Shown here: in pieces, positions 14,606 to 23,513 of the stretch
Numbering within the stretch: the first letter of the stretch is position 1
Layout of the letters: each line of letters begins with the position of its first letter
NCBI GenBank assembly: GCA_029258735.1
Contig: JAPDKD010000103.1
Coordinates: forward strand, 1 to 41,284
DNA from: an archaeon
GTDB lineage: Archaea; Thermoproteota; Thermoprotei; Thermofilales; JAPDKD01
Direction: 5' to 3'
DNA: 41,284 nt
Made by a program: the position numbers and the translations under genes
The notes under the pieces: generated by a model
Databases searched by the model: none
The model's input: the letters and a program-made list of their open reading frames with translations, nothing else
Told to the model about the DNA's origin: nothing

Positions 14606-15931
14606 ATGTCTCTAGCGGTCTTCGAAAGAACAAGCGTACATAGTCATATTAAAGGACTAGGTATACGCAACGGCAAACCGCTCAAAATAGGAGATGGATT
14701 GGTAGGGCAAGAAGAGGCACGAAAAGCAGCGTGGATAGTAGTTCAAATGATTAGGCAGGGCAGAATGGCAGGCCGGGGCGTTTTACTGGTAGGTCCTCCA
14801 GGTACTGGTAAAACAGCTCTAGCAATTGCCATTGCCAAGGAACTAGGAGAAGATACGCCTTTTGTATCGCTCTCCGGCTCTGAGATATATTCTGCTGAAA
14901 TGAAGAAAACTGAAGTACTTACTCGAGCAATGAGAAGGGCGATAGGCGTTAGAGTCCACGAGTTCAGAAGAATAATGGAGGGAGTAGTAAAAAAGATAGA
15001 TGTAAAGCTAGGGCCGCACCCCTATAATCCCTATCAGCAGATTCCCGTTGGTGGAACCATAACACTAGCCACTAAAGACGATGAAAAAACGTTAAGAGTG
15101 TCCGGAGACTTCGTCCAGGAACTTCTAGCAAAAGGAGTATCTGAAGGCGACGTTATCATGATAGATCTAGAAACATACCGAGTATACAGGCAAGGAAGAG
15201 CAAAGGGGTCAGGCGATTATGATATATACGGAACTAGAACGGTCGAAGTGCCTTCCGGCTCTATAGAAAAAGAAAGAGAATTCGTGTACACAGTAACCCT
15301 ACACGACCTCGACATGATGCACTCCCGAGCCGGATCAATACTTTCTCTTTTCTTTGGCGCTGAGGAGAAGGAAATATCGCCGGAAGTGAGGCAAAGAGTA
15401 GACGAAACCGTTAAGTCCTGGGTTGACGGCGGTAAGGCTGAACTACTACCCGGAGTACTGTTCATCGACGATGTTCACATGCTAGACATAGAAGCATTCT
15501 CATTTTTAAGCCGAGCCATGGAGAGCGAGCTAGCGCCAATCATAATACTTGCAAGTAACCGCGGCTTCACAAAGATACGTGGAACCGACATAGTTTCTCC
15601 TCACGGTTTGCCCAGAGACCTTCTTGACAGATTACTCATAATCAAGACGCGACAATACACACGAGATGAAATTAAGGAGATATTAAAAATAAGAGCTAAG
15701 GAAGATAAAATAGAACTTTCCGAAGATGCTTTGGAAAAACTTGCAGACTATGGAGTGAAAGAAAGTTTAAGATATGCAGCGCAGTTGATGATACCTGCTA
15801 AAATAATAGCCCAGCGGGAAAATAAGTCCAAGGTTGACGCAGCAGCGGTAGAAGAAGCAGCTAAACTTTTCTTAAGCATGAGCGGCTCGGCAAAATACCT
15901 CCGAGAAATGGAAGAAGCATTTCTCAAATAG
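14606..15931 (+). CDS. TIP49/RuvB-like AAA+ ATPase
   Basis: A 441-residue homologue of eukaryotic RuvBL1/RuvBL2 (TIP49 family), a hexameric AAA+ ATPase acting in chromatin remodelling and complex assembly in eukaryotes. Walker A is GPPGTGKT (63-70). The family insertion domain II with an OB fold lies about 115-235, and arginine-finger and sensor II regions follow. Walker B reads LFIDDVHMLDIE (285-296): the usual catalytic glutamate of DEVHMLD is aspartate (D289). This conservative change may slow hydrolysis. The AGGTGA site selects ATG 14606. The 3' end overlaps the convergent membrane protein gene by 8 nt. Confidence 0.9.
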   Translation: MSLAVFERTSVHSHIKGLGIRNGKPLKIGDGLVGQEEARKAAWIVVQMIRQGRMAGRGVLLVGPPGTGKTALAIAIAKELGEDTPFVSLSGSEIYSAEMKKTEVLTRAMRRAIGVRVHEFRRIMEGVVKKIDVKLGPHPYNPYQQIPVGGTITLATKDDEKTLRVSGDFVQELLAKGVSEGDVIMIDLETYRVYRQGRAKGSGDYDIYGTRTVEVPSGSIEKEREFVYTVTLHDLDMMHSRAGSILSLFFGAEEKEISPEVRQRVDETVKSWVDGGKAELLPGVLFIDDVHMLDIEAFSFLSRAMESELAPIIILASNRGFTKIRGTDIVSPHGLPRDLLDRLLIIKTRQYTRDEIKEILKIRAKEDKIELSEDALEKLADYGVKESLRYAAQLMIPAKIIAQRENKSKVDAAAVEEAAKLFLSMSGSAKYLREMEEAFLK

Positions 15932-16400
15932 TCCCTTTATCCTTTCTTCTTTTTTCTAAAAATATCATTAAAACAGTTAGAAGTAAGGCTATTTGCGCTA
16001 CGTCCAGACACGTCGGCGAATTCTTGCCTTTACAGTTTACAGTATATGTTAATAACCCTATGCTGACGGAGCATGTATGAGGCAAAACGCTGATAGCTAG
16101 ATAGTGCAAAGCTATTAAAAAAACCGATGAGAGATAGACAAACGGTTTGGCATGAGCGTATCCTGCTGTCAATGTGAGAATGGAGCCGAACCATATGAAA
16201 AACGAGATTAGCCCCATCCTCCAATAGGGATGCCAAGGAAATGTTGGGGCATAGGGATATTCGCTTAGGATCGCTTCAAATGGTAGAAATGAAAGAATTA
16301 TTATCAGAATAGCAATTATAACTGCATCTATAACGTATGTAACTATTTCCTCTCTTTTTTTCGAAAGGTATTCTATGGGTACCAAATTCTCGGCCCCCAC
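15924..16400 (-). CDS. Membrane protein of unknown function (about four helices)
   Basis: A 158-residue protein with hydrophobic segments near 23-43, 62-82, 85-110 and 135-150. Two cysteine pairs lie around residues 109 and 122-130 (HTCSV, VNCKGKNSPTC) in a loop probably outside the cell. I recognise no family. The GTG at 16400 overlaps the 3' end of the M50 protease gene by 28 nt; TTG 16385 is a possible shorter start. Translation in tandem with the protease suggests joint function. Confidence 0.6.
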   Translation of the reverse strand: MGAENLVPIEYLSKKREEIVTYVIDAVIIAILIIILSFLPFEAILSEYPYAPTFPWHPYWRMGLISFFIWFGSILTLTAGYAHAKPFVYLSSVFLIALHYLAISVLPHTCSVSIGLLTYTVNCKGKNSPTCLDVAQIALLLTVLMIFLEKRRKDKGTI

Positions 16401-17512
16401 TTGGCGAGCGATAATATTATGTTTACCAATATAAGTGCAGCTAAATATAGGCTTATTCCATAAGTAACCAGGTCGGCTCTTTTATCGTGCCAAATTTTTT
16501 CTAAAAGGGTTTTTAGGGATTTTCCTCCATCAAGGGGATAGATAGGCATTATGTTAATTACAGCCACGCTCATCGTAACTACGTAACTCCACCAAAATAT
16601 TTTATAAAGTACACCATGCGGGTCACTTGGATAATAAACCGTGAAATAAGCTCCGATTATGCCTCTCGACTTATTTTGGGGATGTTGTCCTAGTCTAAGA
16701 GTTATATTTAAACGTTCTTTGTCGCGAATAATAGTTAAAACAACTTTATCTCCTGGCTTAAACTTTGAAAGAACCTTTGTAAGATCAGCTAAATTTCTTA
16801 TCTGCGAATTATTTATTGCTACAAGAATATCCCCAGGTTCTAATATGCCCTTTGCTGGCATATTAGGTATAGTTTGCTTAATCACCACGCCCCCCGGAAC
16901 CAGCACCAAAGTAGACGCCAGCAAAATCACTAAAGCTTCAAGAAAATTCGTCAAGCTGCCAGCAACCAAGACCCTAAGCTTCTTCACAGCTTCCGCTTTC
17001 TCAAACACCTCCTCAACGGGCTCCACAAAGCCCCCCGGAATTACTAGAAATAATAGAATCCCGGAAGACTCTATGGGAAGGTCTTCTGCTGTTAGAACAA
17101 ATCCATGAGAAAGCTCGTGCGGCACGAAAGTTATTAGAATGGCTAGCGCAAAGTAGGGAAGCGCGTCTAATCCCACAGTAACTCCCGGTATTAAAGGCTG
17201 CGTAGGCGCAGCCCCAGGGGCTCCTTTAAGAAGCAATATCGCGTTCAAATGCATTACGTAGATGCCGTAGATTGCTAAAATAATGCCGAGAGGAATTCCT
17301 AGCGTAGCATAAATTTTCCATATTTTTGAATACTTTTTGCCGACTTGTTCTATAAAATGGTTAAGTTTCTTTGTGCGTAAAATAATGGCCGGCCCGTCAA
17401 ACGATAAGCCATGTTTTTCGAGTTTTTCGGGAAAAATTTCTCTAAGTAGGAAGAAACTCAGATAAATAGCCGCTACTGTTAAGAGAAATATTCCTCCTTC
17501 AGAGCTAATCAT
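16373..17512 (-). CDS. Site-2 protease family M50 intramembrane metalloprotease with PDZ domain
   Basis: A 379-residue membrane protein. The zinc motif HELSH is at about 132-136, the PDZ domain at about 215-280 (GILEPGDILVAINN), and the third zinc ligand motif NIMPIYPLDGGK near 320. These are the marks of an S2P/RseP-type protease that cuts membrane-bound regulators. AGGTGG (17518-17523) lies 5 nt before ATG 17512, so I take that over the GTG at 17521. It stands between a dead MBL-fold gene (21 bp upstream) and an overlapping membrane protein gene, which suggests a three-gene operon. The substrate is unknown. Confidence 0.87.
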   Translation of the reverse strand: MISSEGGIFLLTVAAIYLSFFLLREIFPEKLEKHGLSFDGPAIILRTKKLNHFIEQVGKKYSKIWKIYATLGIPLGIILAIYGIYVMHLNAILLLKGAPGAAPTQPLIPGVTVGLDALPYFALAILITFVPHELSHGFVLTAEDLPIESSGILLFLVIPGGFVEPVEEVFEKAEAVKKLRVLVAGSLTNFLEALVILLASTLVLVPGGVVIKQTIPNMPAKGILEPGDILVAINNSQIRNLADLTKVLSKFKPGDKVVLTIIRDKERLNITLRLGQHPQNKSRGIIGAYFTVYYPSDPHGVLYKIFWWSYVVTMSVAVINIMPIYPLDGGKSLKTLLEKIWHDKRADLVTYGISLYLAALILVNIILSLAKWGPRIWYP

Positions 17513-17533
17513 GTTATCCACCTGCGCGTTGCT

Positions 17534-18265
17534 TTAGAGGTTAACACTTAAACCCACCCCAGTCCAATCCAAATCACTTTTCAGCTTTTTCAATATTATC
17601 TTTCTAGCTTTCGGTGCTGTTGAATGCAGAGGTATAACGACTTCTACTTTTTTCTTTCTGATCCATCTCATAAACAAGGGACCATCTAAAACATCGAGAG
17701 AGGAGAGATTAAAACCGCCTATAATAGCATGTACTTTATCGTATCGTTCAAGCTTTTTTAAAAGCCTTGCTATTCCATAAATTGCACATCCAATAACAAC
17801 GACCATTCCTCGTTCTGCCAGCTTAAATAGTAAAATTTGCTCATTAAACCAACCTTCAAAAGTCATGATATGGGTATTGTCCCTCTCTTTTTTTAACTTT
17901 CTTCCAGGAAACTGTGGCGCTATAACTTTTTTTAACACATTTTTTCCATATGCTTGTAGAAAGCCGCCCGCGTGGTGACTGAGCCAAACGCTTAAAAATG
18001 CGTAGTCGACGAAGGCGTCTAAGCCTAACGCGGAAGCATTATGCTGTAAAACGTCTAAGCGTGGGCCAGAATCAAATAAAATGTTTACATGATTTTTATC
18101 ATCTCTTAATGTTAAAAAAATAGAAAGCCCCCTAACCGCTAAAAGATTATTTAAATAAGGGTTGGGTAAGTCGTCGACCAAAACCTGCATTTTAGCTTCT
18201 TTGTAAGTGTCGGACAAACAGAAGAGATTTCTGTCCTTAGCAGTATGAAGATGTATTCCTGTCAT
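17534..18265 (-). CDS. Metallo-beta-lactamase-fold protein, metal site lost
   Basis: A 243-residue relative of the archaeal MBL family often annotated as dihydropterin-ribofuranosylaminobenzene 5'-phosphate synthase. The frame of the family is intact (VLVDDL, LLAVRGLSIFL, ILFDSGP, AIIGGFNL), but the metal signature is destroyed: the usual S-H-x-H-x-D-H-x-G-G reads SVWLSHHAGG (92-101), and GCSHxGI reads GCAIYGI. Catalysis by the normal two-zinc mechanism is therefore unlikely. GGTGA 4 nt before ATG 18265 supports this long start, although family members begin at the equivalent of M26. It heads the operon with the M50 protease. Confidence 0.72.
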   Translation of the reverse strand: MTGIHLHTAKDRNLFCLSDTYKEAKMQVLVDDLPNPYLNNLLAVRGLSIFLTLRDDKNHVNILFDSGPRLDVLQHNASALGLDAFVDYAFLSVWLSHHAGGFLQAYGKNVLKKVIAPQFPGRKLKKERDNTHIMTFEGWFNEQILLFKLAERGMVVVIGCAIYGIARLLKKLERYDKVHAIIGGFNLSSLDVLDGPLFMRWIRKKKVEVVIPLHSTAPKARKIILKKLKSDLDWTGVGLSVNL

Positions 18266-18329
18266 TAAGTCACCTTTAAACTATATTGCTTCTGCTGAAA
18301 GCTTCATCTCTTAAAGTCTAAATATTTTT

Positions 18330-20630
18330 ATGCTGGAGGAACTTTATTTAAAGTTCTTCTCTTACCTAAAAAATAGCGGTAATGTGGGAGGAATGAGCGA
18401 GCTGTTCATCGAGAAGCTGAAAGCTATTAAACACTTAAAAATAGTGGATACATATAGCGAAAAACCTAGTCAACCCAAGTTTGGGCCAGAGGTCGAAAAA
18501 CTAGACTTACCTCAGCCACTATGCCAAGCTTTAAAATTAAGAGGCATAAAACGGCTCTTCGAATACCAACACGCAGCTATAGAAAACATCTTTCAGGGAA
18601 AAAACGTCGTTATCTCTGCAGGCACTGGTTTAGGGAAAACAGAAGCATTTATAGTTCCTATTCTCGCAGATATATTTGCTAACCCATTTTCTCCTCGCAC
18701 GTTGGGCTTAATAATTTACCCTACAAAAGCCTTGGCTAGAGATCAGCTAGAGAGAATAAACAGCTACATGTCCTTCGCGTTTGGAGCTAGGGCGATGGTT
18801 TTAGACGGCGATACGCCAGAAAAAGTCAGAAGAGAAATTTATTCCCACCCACCCCATATTTTAATCACAAATCCTGACATGATACACTTTTCACTGCAAT
18901 ATTCAAGAGACTTCAGGAACCTAGTTTCAACAGTAAAATACATCGTACTAGATGACGCCCATGTCTATGCTGGCGTATTCGGCTCCCACGTAGCTTACGT
19001 AATCAGGAGATTAAAGCGTTTTACCCCTGAAGCGCAGTTTATAGTTGCATCGGCAACAATAGGAGACCCGAAAAACTTCGCGGAAACCTTGGTTGGCGAG
19101 CATTTCATAGAAGTATCAGCTCCACCTTCGCGAAAAAACGAAATAATACATGTATTAGCTAAGACTGAGGGCGTTTCTAAGACAAGGCTAGCCACAGAAT
19201 TAATGAAAACATGCGTTGAACACGACTTAAAAACCATAATCTTCGTTGACAGTCATAAACTTGCAGAGATCCTAAAAATCCTAGGAGAAAAAACCGGCAT
19301 AAAGGTAGGGCTGCATCGAGCCGGCCTAAAACCTGAAGAACGAAAAAAAGTCGAACAAGCCTTTAAGAAAGGAAGCATAAAAGTAATAATTGCAACACCA
19401 ACTCTCGAACTAGGAATAGACATAGGAGACCTAGACGTAGCCATACTCTACAACATCCCTCCTACAATGTCAAAATATATACAAAGAACCGGCAGAGTTG
19501 GTAGAAGAGAAAGAAAAGGATATGTTATTACAATTTTAGGGGACGACCCTATTAGCGCCTATTTTGAACGTCATCCAAGTGAATTCTTCAGCAGACCCTT
19601 AGAAAGGCAAGTAGTAACCTTAGAAAACGAAGAGGTCGCAAAGATTCACCTGTTAGCAATGGCCAGAGATAAACCCTATTCACTAGAAGAACTATCCCAT
19701 TTTGAAAGAAAAATTGCTGAGGTGCTCCTAGCAGATGGATTCCTAGCTCTAAGAAGACGAACCTTAAGAATCACAAGAAGGGGGGCTCGTTTCTTATCTG
19801 AAAGACAGAGCCTTAGAGGAGTAGGCGAAGTCATAAAGATAGTTACTAGAAGCGGGAGAGTCATAGGATATAGAGAAATGCCAATGGCACTTAAAGAGTT
19901 GCATCCAGGAGCCGTCTACTTACATGGAGGAAGGCCATACATCTCCTTAGATTTAACGACCAAAAGGGCTATTGTTGAACCTCTACCCCGGGACTATCCA
20001 TTCATATCAAAACCGCTATTTTATTCGGATCCCAAGGAAATAGAAATGTACGCAGAAAAAAGGTATCGCGGCATATATCTACGGTATGTAAACTTAGCAA
20101 TAAAAGATGCCGTTTTCGGATATGTCGTAAAACGCTTCCCGGGAATGGAAAACGTAAAGGAGGTAGAACTAGATAAAGAATACACCTACATCTTTAAAAC
20201 AAAAGGCGTTTTCCTATACATAGAGCCCGAAAGCGACTGGGATTTATTATCGAATGCCGAAGCTTTCCACGCTATAGAGCACGCTCTAATTTCTGCGGCA
20301 GAAATAGTAATTGGAGCCGCACCTACCGATTTAGGTGGAATAAGCTTCCCCTCAGGGCACATTTACATTCATGATGCATATCCAGGAGGCTCAGGTGTAT
20401 CAGCGGAGTTCTACAAAAGAATTGATGAGATAGTGGAAAAGGCTTTTGACATCGTATCGCAATGCCGATGCATAGACGGGTGTCCACGTTGCATCTTTTC
20501 TCCTTACTGCGGAAACAACAACAAAATACTTTCTAGGCGCAAAGCTAATGAAAAACTTCGCAAAGTCTTACAACTAGAATTTATCAAAAGGGAGGTCAGC
20601 GCAGAGCATTACGGCAAGCCGTTAGTTTAG
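18330..20630 (+). CDS. DEAD/DEAH-box helicase with C-terminal zinc-binding DUF1998 (MrfA/YprA type)
   Basis: A 766-residue superfamily 2 helicase. Walker A is AGTGLGKT (97-104), motif II is DDAH near 208-211, motif III SATIGD, and motif VI QRTGRVGRRER. The C-terminal domain has cysteines 712, 714, 718, 721 and 727 (CRCIDGCPRC and PYC), which bind zinc in the MrfA/YprA family (DUF1998). Bacterial MrfA takes part in mitomycin-type DNA repair; the archaeal role is not settled. It is divergent from the MBL-fold gene and has no strong ribosome binding site at ATG 18330. ATG 18396 inside GGGAGGAATG is an alternative, but spacing is too short. Confidence 0.87.
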   Translation: MLEELYLKFFSYLKNSGNVGGMSELFIEKLKAIKHLKIVDTYSEKPSQPKFGPEVEKLDLPQPLCQALKLRGIKRLFEYQHAAIENIFQGKNVVISAGTGLGKTEAFIVPILADIFANPFSPRTLGLIIYPTKALARDQLERINSYMSFAFGARAMVLDGDTPEKVRREIYSHPPHILITNPDMIHFSLQYSRDFRNLVSTVKYIVLDDAHVYAGVFGSHVAYVIRRLKRFTPEAQFIVASATIGDPKNFAETLVGEHFIEVSAPPSRKNEIIHVLAKTEGVSKTRLATELMKTCVEHDLKTIIFVDSHKLAEILKILGEKTGIKVGLHRAGLKPEERKKVEQAFKKGSIKVIIATPTLELGIDIGDLDVAILYNIPPTMSKYIQRTGRVGRRERKGYVITILGDDPISAYFERHPSEFFSRPLERQVVTLENEEVAKIHLLAMARDKPYSLEELSHFERKIAEVLLADGFLALRRRTLRITRRGARFLSERQSLRGVGEVIKIVTRSGRVIGYREMPMALKELHPGAVYLHGGRPYISLDLTTKRAIVEPLPRDYPFISKPLFYSDPKEIEMYAEKRYRGIYLRYVNLAIKDAVFGYVVKRFPGMENVKEVELDKEYTYIFKTKGVFLYIEPESDWDLLSNAEAFHAIEHALISAAEIVIGAAPTDLGGISFPSGHIYIHDAYPGGSGVSAEFYKRIDEIVEKAFDIVSQCRCIDGCPRCIFSPYCGNNNKILSRRKANEKLRKVLQLEFIKREVSAEHYGKPLV

Positions 20631-20727
20631 CAGAAAATAATTATACGAGGAGAGGCAGGAAACGAAAATATAGGAACACATTCGATTAAATACGGTATAC
20701 AATATCTCTCAAGCTTGGTGATAGCGA

Positions 20728-22023
20728 ATGTCGTTCACTAACGTAAGTATAAGAGAGGCCTTGCAGCTTCCAGAAGGCTCTAAAGCGCGTATTAGAGGGT
20801 GGGTATATAGGCGCAGAATATATGGTGATAAAGCATTTGTCGTGGTGAGGGACTCAACAGGTATAATGCAAACAGTTGTTGCAAAAGGTTCTACGATAGA
20901 TTTTGAAAAGGCAGAGAATATTACAATAGAATCCGCAATTGAGGTTGAAGGAACCGTAAAGAACGATCCCAGGGCTCCTGGAGGAAAGGAGCTGAGAGTA
21001 ACGTCCTTTAAGATTATATCTAAAGCCGAGCCATTTCCCATAACTGCCTCTGCCTCTCGCGAATTTCTATTAGATATTAGGCATCTATGGGTTAGAAGCC
21101 GTAAAATGACGGCCATATTTAAGGTAAGAAACACGGTCTTTCGAGCCATTCATGACTACTTCAAAAATAAAGGATACTATGAGGTTCAATGTCCAATGTT
21201 CATAACAGCTGCCGTTGAGGGCGGCGCTACGCTTTTTGAAGTTGACTATTTCGGGGAAAAGAAAGTATACCTAACCCAATCTTCACAGTTTTACCTCGAG
21301 GCACTAATTTATAGCCTCGAAAAAGTGTACACAGTTGCGCCGTCATTCAGAGCCGAAAAGAGCAGAACGAGAAGACATTTAACTGAGTTCTGGCACGCGG
21401 AGGCTGAAGCAGCTTGGGCAGGTCTTAACGACATGTTGAAAGTGGAGGAAGAACTAATTGCGTATATAGTGGAGAGGGTGCTGGAAGAAAACCAGCAGGA
21501 ACTAGAGTTCTTAAAGAGAGATATATCAGCTTTAGAGGGCGTGAAGCCGCCTTTCCCTAGAATAAGTTATACAGAAGCTATAGAAATGCTGAAGAGAAAA
21601 GGAATAAAGGTAGAATGGGGAGAAGATTTAGGAGCGGATGAGGAGAGAGCGTTAACTCAAGAATTCGAGAAACCCTTCTTTATTTACGGCTACCCTGTCA
21701 AGGCAAAAGCATTTTATCATAAAACAGACCCCCAAAATCCTAAGGTTACTTTATCAGCGGACCTACTCGCTCCAGAAGGCTACGGTGAAATCATAGGAGG
21801 AGGAGAAAGAATAGCCGACAAAAACGAGTTAATACGGAAAATAAAGGATTTCGGACTTAATCCTGATGACTACCAATGGTATATAGATCTCAGAAAATAC
21901 GGAAGCGTTCAACACGCGGGCTTCGGACTAGGAATAGATAGAACAGTAATGTGGATATGCGGGCTAGATCACATAATTGACGCAATACCCTTCCCCAGAA
22001 CAATAAGAAGAATTTACCCGTGA
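20728..22023 (+). CDS. asnS: Asparaginyl-tRNA synthetase
   Basis: A 431-residue class IIb aminoacyl-tRNA synthetase. The N-terminal OB-fold anticodon-binding domain (GWVYRRR, about 1-105) is followed by the catalytic core. Motif 2 is FRAEKSRTRRHLTEFWHAEAE (about 210-230) and motif 3 GFGLGIDRTVMWICG. The ending IPFPRTIRRIYP marks asparaginyl rather than aspartyl enzymes, which usually have FPRDPxRL. GGTGATAGCG before ATG 20728 is a good ribosome binding site. Its stop codon abuts the CCA end of the convergent tRNA-Thr gene. An AspRS assignment is the only serious alternative. Confidence 0.88.
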   Translation: MSFTNVSIREALQLPEGSKARIRGWVYRRRIYGDKAFVVVRDSTGIMQTVVAKGSTIDFEKAENITIESAIEVEGTVKNDPRAPGGKELRVTSFKIISKAEPFPITASASREFLLDIRHLWVRSRKMTAIFKVRNTVFRAIHDYFKNKGYYEVQCPMFITAAVEGGATLFEVDYFGEKKVYLTQSSQFYLEALIYSLEKVYTVAPSFRAEKSRTRRHLTEFWHAEAEAAWAGLNDMLKVEEELIAYIVERVLEENQQELEFLKRDISALEGVKPPFPRISYTEAIEMLKRKGIKVEWGEDLGADEERALTQEFEKPFFIYGYPVKAKAFYHKTDPQNPKVTLSADLLAPEGYGEIIGGGERIADKNELIRKIKDFGLNPDDYQWYIDLRKYGSVQHAGFGLGIDRTVMWICGLDHIIDAIPFPRTIRRIYP

Positions 22024-22110
22024 TGGAGCCCCGGCCGGGGCTCGAACCCGGGACCTGCGGCTTTCCCGCAAGATACGAGGCCGCCGCTCTGCCAACTGAG
22101 CTACCGGGGC
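22024..22110 (-). tRNA. tRNA-Thr(CGU) with 11-nt intron
   Basis: A full cloverleaf on the minus strand: acceptor GCCCCGG/CCGGGGC, D-stem GCTC/GAGC, anticodon stem GCGGC/GCCGC, T-arm CCGGG-TTCGAGC-CCCGG, discriminator T73 and an encoded CCA. The anticodon loop holds 18 nt rather than 7. With the usual 37/38 position, the intron is TCTTGCGGGAA (22073-22063) and the mature loop is CTCGTAA with anticodon CGU (threonine, ACG codon). CUCG and CGGG can pair beside an AAA bulge, a relaxed bulge-helix-loop that the archaeal splicing endonuclease cuts after the second bulge base. U73 fits archaeal tRNA-Thr. A TATA-like element lies at 22134-22148. Confidence 0.93.
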
Positions 22111-22133
22111 TCGTAGTAGTATCTTTTCTTGGG

Positions 22134-22148
22134 TTTTATGTATTTTTC
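22134..22148 (-). promoter_or_regulatory. TATA box for tRNA-Thr
   Basis: On the minus strand GAAAAATACATAAAA lies 24-38 nt before the tRNA 5' end at 22110, the expected distance for a tRNA promoter in archaea. Confidence 0.5.
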
Positions 22149-22229
22149 GCGGAGTAAAGCATAGCTAATAAATAACCCTACTACAAAGATTGGATTAGGG
22201 TATTTTATGTGGCGCAGTGGTGATGGCAT

Positions 22230-23513
22230 GTGGATGAACTTAGACTGTTATGCTTCTCAGATGTCCATGGTAAAGTAGATATCGTCGAATATTTCGTAGA
22301 AGAGCTAAAGAAAAAAGCGGATAAGATAAAGTTTGATGCAATAATTGCAGCTGGCGACATAAATAATCCCCAGAAGCCTTGGACTTTCACAGAAATCATG
22401 TCTAAACTCGCCGAACTGGGGAAACCGGTATTTTACGTGAAAGGAAACTGGGACGTAAATCTTCCAGCACAAGATGTCGTAGGCGTCGCAGATCTAGAAA
22501 AAATAGCCCCAATTAAAATAAAAAGTATAACTCTCGTGGGACACGGCAGAAAAACTAAACCATTTCAGATCGATCACGATTCACCTGTAATCTTAGTTAC
22601 TCATTATCCTCCATTCAGCATCATGGATAAAGGCAAAAAACTTAATGCTCCCAGACAAACACAGCATTCGGGTCTCATAGAAATTAACTACCTTATTCAA
22701 TATTACAAGCCGATTGTCCACATATTTGGGCATAGTCATTCTTATGGAGGCGTTGATTGGAAAATAGGAGACACCCTATATGTAAATGTTGCGAGGCTTG
22801 ATAGAGTAGCTAAAAATGGAAAATACATCGGAAATTATTGCATCCTAGAAGTATCACCAAGCAAGAAATTACATATAAAATGGTTTTTCCTTAACGGGTC
22901 TTGGAAAAAATGCAGTGGATGTGGACGCCTATCGCATCTACCCCCAGGCTGGACTTTATGTAGAAAGTGTGCAAGTCGCCGTGACCTTCGTTTTGAAAGC
23001 TTGCCCTCTCAATTCTCGAAATTACATGTAAAGGTATCAATATTTGGAGAAAACAAAGCTTTACTAAACGAGACCGTAAATATTCCACTAAAGACGTTAG
23101 CAAACAAAGAGGCTTATAATGATTTCGTGGAAAAAATAATACTAGATAAATTATCCCAAAAACTTCAATCAAGATATGAAAAAATATTAATTCTCTCTAA
23201 AGATAAAGTTGTAGAATTTTATGGAAACAAAAACGATGGAATTATTGTACCATTTAGCGAGCTTCTTTTCTCCTGCAATCCAAAAATTTATGGCGAAAAA
23301 CTATGCACACTAATGCGCTTATTCTCTAAAGATAAGAGAGTGCACGTTCTTTGGGGTATAAGGGATAAGGGAACACTAACAATAGAATCAGAGTATGTTT
23401 TAATTTCAAGAGATCTCATACATAGCGCAACGAGAGATGTGGGCGAAGCAGTTAGAAAAGGATTTAGCCTTCTTGTGCTGGAGAAACAGCTAGGCTCTGC
23501 CTCATCTCATTAA
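22230..23513 (+). CDS. Calcineurin-like metallophosphoesterase with zinc ribbon and extra C-terminal domain
   Basis: A 427-residue protein. Residues 1-220 are a metallophosphoesterase: SDVHG (D11, H13), AGDI (D43), GNWD (N73), THYPP (H125) and GHSH (168/170) give the full two-metal set. A zinc ribbon follows (C228, C231, C244, C247; CSGCG and CRKC). Residues about 260-427 form a mixed alpha-beta domain I do not recognise. Small archaeal phosphodiesterases of this class normally end after the catalytic domain, so this architecture is unusual. GTG 22230 is preceded by GGTGAT. The 3' end overlaps the convergent gene by 50 nt. Confidence 0.82.
   Translation: MDELRLLCFSDVHGKVDIVEYFVEELKKKADKIKFDAIIAAGDINNPQKPWTFTEIMSKLAELGKPVFYVKGNWDVNLPAQDVVGVADLEKIAPIKIKSITLVGHGRKTKPFQIDHDSPVILVTHYPPFSIMDKGKKLNAPRQTQHSGLIEINYLIQYYKPIVHIFGHSHSYGGVDWKIGDTLYVNVARLDRVAKNGKYIGNYCILEVSPSKKLHIKWFFLNGSWKKCSGCGRLSHLPPGWTLCRKCASRRDLRFESLPSQFSKLHVKVSIFGENKALLNETVNIPLKTLANKEAYNDFVEKIILDKLSQKLQSRYEKILILSKDKVVEFYGNKNDGIIVPFSELLFSCNPKIYGEKLCTLMRLFSKDKRVHVLWGIRDKGTLTIESEYVLISRDLIHSATRDVGEAVRKGFSLLVLEKQLGSASSH

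Noticed and set aside
20728-22023. Aspartyl-tRNA synthetase instead of asparaginyl
   Set aside because: The C-terminal FPRTIRRIYP and the length fit AsnRS better than the FPRDPxR end of AspRS.
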